From the NCBI RefSeq assembly GCF_018491765.1, contig NZ_JABWCU010000001.1, forward strand, positions 186,001 through 250,000: a DNA stretch of 64,000 nucleotides, read 5' to 3'. Under the pieces are notes generated by a model, which was given only the letters and a program-made list of their open reading frames with translations, was not told the DNA's origin and did not search any database. Shown here piece by piece: positions 60,398 to 64,000 of the stretch. Origin of the DNA: Novosphingobium profundi (GTDB lineage Bacteria; Pseudomonadota; Alphaproteobacteria; Sphingomonadales; Sphingomonadaceae). The translations under genes were made by a program, and so were the position numbers. Every line of letters starts with the position of its first letter. Position 1 is the stretch's first letter.

Positions 60398-61678
60398 ATG
60401 AGACGGCCATTGGCCGTCCCGGCCTTGGCGGTACTTGCATCGACAAGCCCCTACTCGGCCTGTGCACAAGGACTTGGGGCCGGCTGGGTGTTCGGCGGCG
60501 TACCCGAGCTGTCCCGCTCGGATGTGGCCGGCAACCGTTCGGAGCCCGACCTGGAGGTCGCTCCGGATCGCTTCGGCCCCTTCCTTCTTGCTTCCCGCCT
60601 GGCAGTCATCACCGGCTACGATGGCAATGTCTTCAACACCCCGGCTGCGCGGTCGGACGGTGTCCTGCTCCTGACGCCGGAAATGGCGTTGAGCCTGGAT
60701 GATCCAAGGCGGACCTTGGCGCTTTCGGTATCCGGACGCCTGCGTCGCTTCGCGAACCAGGAAAGCGAGAACAGCGAGGAGTTTCGGTTGGCAGGGCGCA
60801 GTGGCTTGCCGATCACGAACAACCTCTCCTTCGCACTTTCGGCGGACCTTGCGCGCCGGATCGAGCCCCGTAGCAGTTCGGGAGGGGCGCTCGATGCGCG
60901 TGAACCGGCGAGCTACGATCGCATATCCGCCGCGCCAATCCTGACATTCGATCTGGGCCGGCTCCAGTTGCAGGCGGGAGCCGGCTACCAGCGGGTCACC
61001 TTCAATCCCCTTGCCGCAGGCGATGGGGGCCGGTTGAGCCAGGCCTTTCGCGACATGCGTTCGCATGGCGCGAAGGTGCGACTGGCATACGATCTCTCGG
61101 GGTTTCTTTCGGTCGTGGCATCGATCGCCGGGGAAGAGCACGCTTCGATACGCCCGGCACAAGGACGCGAGCGGGATTTTCGGGAGAGTTCGGTTGCGCT
61201 TGGCCTGGAGGGGGAGGTGACACCCCTGTTCCATGTCGAACTGGCGCTGGGATACCAGGACAGGAACTATGGCAACGCGTTCTACCGAGATTTTGCAGGA
61301 GCAAGCTTTTCGGTGCAGGCGGAATGGTACTGCACGCCGCTTCTGACCACGAAACTGGTGGCGAGCCGAGCCTTCCGCAACAGCGGAAATCCTGAGGTCC
61401 CAGCCATTCTCGAAGATACGCTGGCGATCAGCGCCTATTATGACCCGACCCGCAGGCTGCGGATTTCCGGCGCGATGGAAATGCGCTGGGATCGCTACCG
61501 GGACGTCGCGAGCGAGGCCCGCAGGTCTCGGATCGAGCTTCAGGTCCAGTATCGCCTGGACAGGCACGTTTCCGTTTCGGGCCAGCTCTACCGGACGCAG
61601 CAGGATGTTTCAGGGGCGCGTCTGGTCAATCCGTACACTTCGCTTGGTGCCGGCGTGGGCATCGTTTGGACACCGTGA
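60398..61678 (+). CDS. Outer-membrane beta-barrel protein of the polysaccharide export cluster
   Basis: A 426-residue outer-membrane protein with signal peptide (cleavage near ACA-QGLG) and alternating aromatic/hydrophobic strands ending in VGIVWTP. The series of YDGNVFN, LSVSGRLRRFANQE and LDRHVSVSGQLYR matches barrel proteins placed next to Wzc/GumC genes in exopolysaccharide clusters (BBP2-like). It is not a Wza protein. It may form or assist a polysaccharide pore. Start ATG 60398; GTG 60371 would extend it. It is directly followed by the Wzc-like kinase gene. Confidence 0.8.
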   Translation: MRRPLAVPALAVLASTSPYSACAQGLGAGWVFGGVPELSRSDVAGNRSEPDLEVAPDRFGPFLLASRLAVITGYDGNVFNTPAARSDGVLLLTPEMALSLDDPRRTLALSVSGRLRRFANQESENSEEFRLAGRSGLPITNNLSFALSADLARRIEPRSSSGGALDAREPASYDRISAAPILTFDLGRLQLQAGAGYQRVTFNPLAAGDGGRLSQAFRDMRSHGAKVRLAYDLSGFLSVVASIAGEEHASIRPAQGRERDFRESSVALGLEGEVTPLFHVELALGYQDRNYGNAFYRDFAGASFSVQAEWYCTPLLTTKLVASRAFRNSGNPEVPAILEDTLAISAYYDPTRRLRISGAMEMRWDRYRDVASEARRSRIELQVQYRLDRHVSVSGQLYRTQQDVSGARLVNPYTSLGAGVGIVWTP

Positions 61679-61709
61679 CCCCGGTGCCGAATTCCAGGGA
61701 GCATGTCGC

Positions 61710-63944
61710 GTGAACCTGCCTGCCATCTATGAGCCGCAAGCTCGGCCACCCCAACTGCTGCATCGAGACGACGGCCCCTACCGCGAGGACGAAGAAGCGA
61801 TCACGATGCGCCTTCTCTGGGCCATGCTCTCGCGACGACGCGAGGTCGTGGTTCTGACCCTTGCCTTATGCGTCGTTCTCGCGCTGGTGTTTACCACGGC
61901 GCAGCCACGCATCTACGCGGCAAGCGCGGATGTGGTGATGATCACGGGGGCGGCACAGGTCGCTCCCGACGATGCGGAAGCCACGCGCGAGGGTCCTACC
62001 CGTCCGGAAGAGGTCGAGACCCAGATGCAGCTCATCCGTTCGCGCGAAATGGCCGGGCAAGTGCTGGATGCAACCGGGCTCGAGAGGGATGCGTCGTTTC
62101 GCGGCGATATTATGGATCCGCGCACGTTGCTCGACAACATCCTTGGTGCCCTCGGTGTCGAACGGAGCGGGCGAGGGGCAACAGGTGCTGTCGGGCAAGG
62201 CGAATTGCGTGAACGCGCGATCACGTACCTCACCAAGCGGATTACGGTTACGCGCATCGGGAATTCCCTTAATCTGCGCATCGGCTATCTCGATCTGACG
62301 CCCGCCCGCTCGGCCCAGATCGCAAACGCCTATGCCCGTCTCTATACATTGGACGACATTCGCGAGCGGGCTGAACACAGCGCGGAGGCAGCGCGCACGC
62401 TGCGGGGCAAAGTGGATGAACTGAGCCGGGCCTCGAATGCGGCCTTCGCCAAAGTCCAGGCCTATCGCGTGGCGCACGGCCTCATCAGTTCGGCGGCCAC
62501 GGGCCTGACCGAGCAGGAAATTTCGACGTACAACCAGCAAGTCGCGAGCGCTCGTGCGCAAGCCGCGCGCGACGCGGCGAGCCTCGCCAGCGCGCAAGGG
62601 CAATTGCGAGCGGGCGGTGCGGGCAATGTCGGTTCGGCCGCCTCGTCCCCGGTCGTTGGTTCGCTGATCGCTCAGCGCACGCAACTGGTCGCGAAGGAGC
62701 GCGAGCTTTCGCAGCGCTATTTCGACGACAACCCCGACCTTGTCACGGTCCGGCGCCAGATCGGCGATGTCGAGCGACAGATTGAGGCGGAAGTCAACCG
62801 CAGCGTACAAGGCCTTGCTGCGGAAGCGGGGGCGTCCGCGCAGCGGCTGGCATCGCTCCTCGCAAGCCGTAACGGAACCCGTGCGCAACTGAGCCTCGAC
62901 AATACCGCCCTCGTCGAACTCGCCGACCTTGAAAAGAAGGCCGACGCCGCGCAGCTTCTCTATCGCAACTATCTCGAGCAGCTCAACAAGGTGGTCGCAG
63001 GGACGGGCACCGAGCAGCCCGCCGCGCGCCTGATATCCGCCGCGAGCGTGCCTTCGGGGCCCGTAACGCCCAATCTCGCGCTGAACCTGGCTCTGGGATT
63101 CGTCGTAGGCCTGTTCGCGGGTGCGATGCTCGCGATCGTTTCGGAGATTTCCTATCGCGGCTTCACGACCATGGAGGACGTCGAGCGCCGGTTGGGTATC
63201 CAGGGTCTCGGCTCGATCCCGGCCTTCCGCTCGGTGCACCCCCACGCCGGATCGCCGCTGGAGACCGTGAAGGAGTTCCCTGACGGCGCGTTCTCGGAAG
63301 CCCTGCGCAACGTGATCGTTTCGGTCCGGCATCTTTCTGGATCGGGAAGCCGGGTCATCGCCATGACCTCAGCGATCCCCGGGGAAGGCAAGTCGACGCT
63401 TTCGGCCTGCCTCGGGCGCTCATTGGCCTCGGCCGGAGAGCGCGTGATCGTGGTCGATTGCGACGTGATACGGGCGCAGCTCAGCCGAATGTTCGGTTTC
63501 CAGGAAAGCGAACCAGGCTTGATGGAGGCGCTTCATGCGCAGGGCACCGACATAGCCTGCTATGAGGAACCCGAGTCCACCATGCGCATCGTGCCGATCA
63601 CCAGTGCGGTGGCCAAAGGCGAGCGATTGACCGAACGGGGGCGCTTCGCGCGGATCGTCGAGCGGTTGAGAGCGGAGTACGACGTCGTCATCCTCGATTG
63701 CCCTCCCATTCTCCCGATCGCCGAGACGCGCGAGATAATCGCGAGCGCGGATGCGGCCGTTCTGGTCGTCAGTTGGCGCAAGACGACCGACCGGGTGGTC
63801 AAGGCGGCCATGCGGTTGTTGTCATCCCGCTATCTCAAGGACCTGGGTGTCGTCCTCAACAAGGTCGACATGGCCAAGCAGGTGCGCTTCGGGGGCGACG
63901 ATGCCGCCAGCTTCTACAAGCAATACGCAGGTTACTACCAGTGA
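61710..63944 (+). CDS. Wzc/GumC-type polysaccharide co-polymerase with tyrosine kinase
   Basis: A 744-residue inner-membrane protein that controls chain length and export of exopolysaccharide. Membrane helices near 46-63 and 453-475 flank a periplasmic Wzz domain with long coiled coils. The C-terminal BY-kinase has Walker A in PGEGKSTLS (Lys561), Walker A' in VIVVDCD and Walker B in VVILDCPPI. It ends with a short tyrosine cluster (Tyr736, 739, 742, 743) for autophosphorylation. In sphingan clusters these two halves are separate genes; here they are fused. The GTG start at 61710 sits about 30 nt after the barrel gene. More exopolysaccharide genes are expected just beyond the window. Confidence 0.93.
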   Translation: MNLPAIYEPQARPPQLLHRDDGPYREDEEAITMRLLWAMLSRRREVVVLTLALCVVLALVFTTAQPRIYAASADVVMITGAAQVAPDDAEATREGPTRPEEVETQMQLIRSREMAGQVLDATGLERDASFRGDIMDPRTLLDNILGALGVERSGRGATGAVGQGELRERAITYLTKRITVTRIGNSLNLRIGYLDLTPARSAQIANAYARLYTLDDIRERAEHSAEAARTLRGKVDELSRASNAAFAKVQAYRVAHGLISSAATGLTEQEISTYNQQVASARAQAARDAASLASAQGQLRAGGAGNVGSAASSPVVGSLIAQRTQLVAKERELSQRYFDDNPDLVTVRRQIGDVERQIEAEVNRSVQGLAAEAGASAQRLASLLASRNGTRAQLSLDNTALVELADLEKKADAAQLLYRNYLEQLNKVVAGTGTEQPAARLISAASVPSGPVTPNLALNLALGFVVGLFAGAMLAIVSEISYRGFTTMEDVERRLGIQGLGSIPAFRSVHPHAGSPLETVKEFPDGAFSEALRNVIVSVRHLSGSGSRVIAMTSAIPGEGKSTLSACLGRSLASAGERVIVVDCDVIRAQLSRMFGFQESEPGLMEALHAQGTDIACYEEPESTMRIVPITSAVAKGERLTERGRFARIVERLRAEYDVVILDCPPILPIAETREIIASADAAVLVVSWRKTTDRVVKAAMRLLSSRYLKDLGVVLNKVDMAKQVRFGGDDAASFYKQYAGYYQ

Positions 63945-64000
63945 CGTCTCGATTGCAGCCGCCGCTAGGGCACGTGGGACCTGCCGCTCCGGAATAGGCA

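Noticed and set aside
63941..64000. A possible new gene at the right edge (GTG overlapping the Wzc-like stop)
   Set aside because: The frame from GTG meets a TAG within 20 codons; too little sequence remains to judge other frames.

Overview
The window is high-GC, gene-dense DNA from an alphaproteobacterium, most probably a member of the Sphingomonadales (Novosphingobium-like). The support is the run NDUFA12 homologue - DUF2155 lipoprotein with aat facing it, the tRNA-Trp/secE/nusG/rplK/rplA neighbourhood, a P. aeruginosa-type isocitrate lyase divergent from a RamB/ScfR-like regulator, and a type I secretion pair beside exopolysaccharide export genes, as in sphingan producers. I see no phage, insertion sequence, CRISPR array or plasmid functions. 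One tRNA (Trp) is present and there is no rRNA.

Layout. 1-1460: 3' end of uvrA and its terminator. 1461-2795: weakly coding, partly AT-rich stretch with an orphan LuxR-type HTH protein. 2796-8102: surface polysaccharide island (AT3 acyltransferase, GT2 glycosyltransferase, Wzx-like flippase, GT-C-type membrane glycosyltransferase). 8511-12611: rlpA, argG, cfa and an SDR reductase, all on the minus strand. 13123-17512: glycine-zipper protein and a histidine kinase / receiver / REC-GGDEF-EAL operon. 17697-23114: one-domain asparaginase, then a TetR regulator divergent from a three-gene OMF/EmrA/EmrB efflux operon with a readable promoter and operator.

23313-30822 is a chemosensory cluster: a CheB paralogue lacking its catalytic histidine faces away from STAS-cheA-cheR-cheB-cheD-cheY-cheW and a 107-residue unknown that carries a CheZ-like DxxxQ motif. 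No receptor gene is visible. 30848-34206: DUF938 methyltransferase, a MATE transporter cut short by an in-frame amber codon, a 400-bp regulatory or RNA-like gap, and a PfkB sugar kinase. 34362-37163: MHYT-PAS-PAS-GGDEF-EAL protein. 37366-40888: small protein, aceA and its likely divergent regulator. 41020-48377: GAF-like protein, TonB-like protein, DUF2721, orphan fatty acyl-AMP ligase, recX, second glycine-zipper protein, NDUFA12, DUF2155 and aat.

48449-53978: tRNA-Trp, secE, nusG, rplK and rplA, interrupted by a large membrane protein and by a GNAT/MarR pair. 54075-63944: SleB hydrolase and TolC on the minus strand, divergent from a PrtD-type ABC exporter, HlyD adaptor, outer-membrane beta-barrel protein and a fused Wzc/GumC-type tyrosine kinase, which together look like an export module for polysaccharide and/or protein.

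Functional themes are surface polysaccharide production and export, c-di-GMP signalling (two bifunctional-type proteins), a chemosensory pathway, glyoxylate shunt control, and multidrug efflux. Starts were chosen from ribosome binding sites, stop/start overlaps and expected protein N-termini; where they remain ambiguous this is stated. No database searches were run, so family names rest on motifs I recognise.
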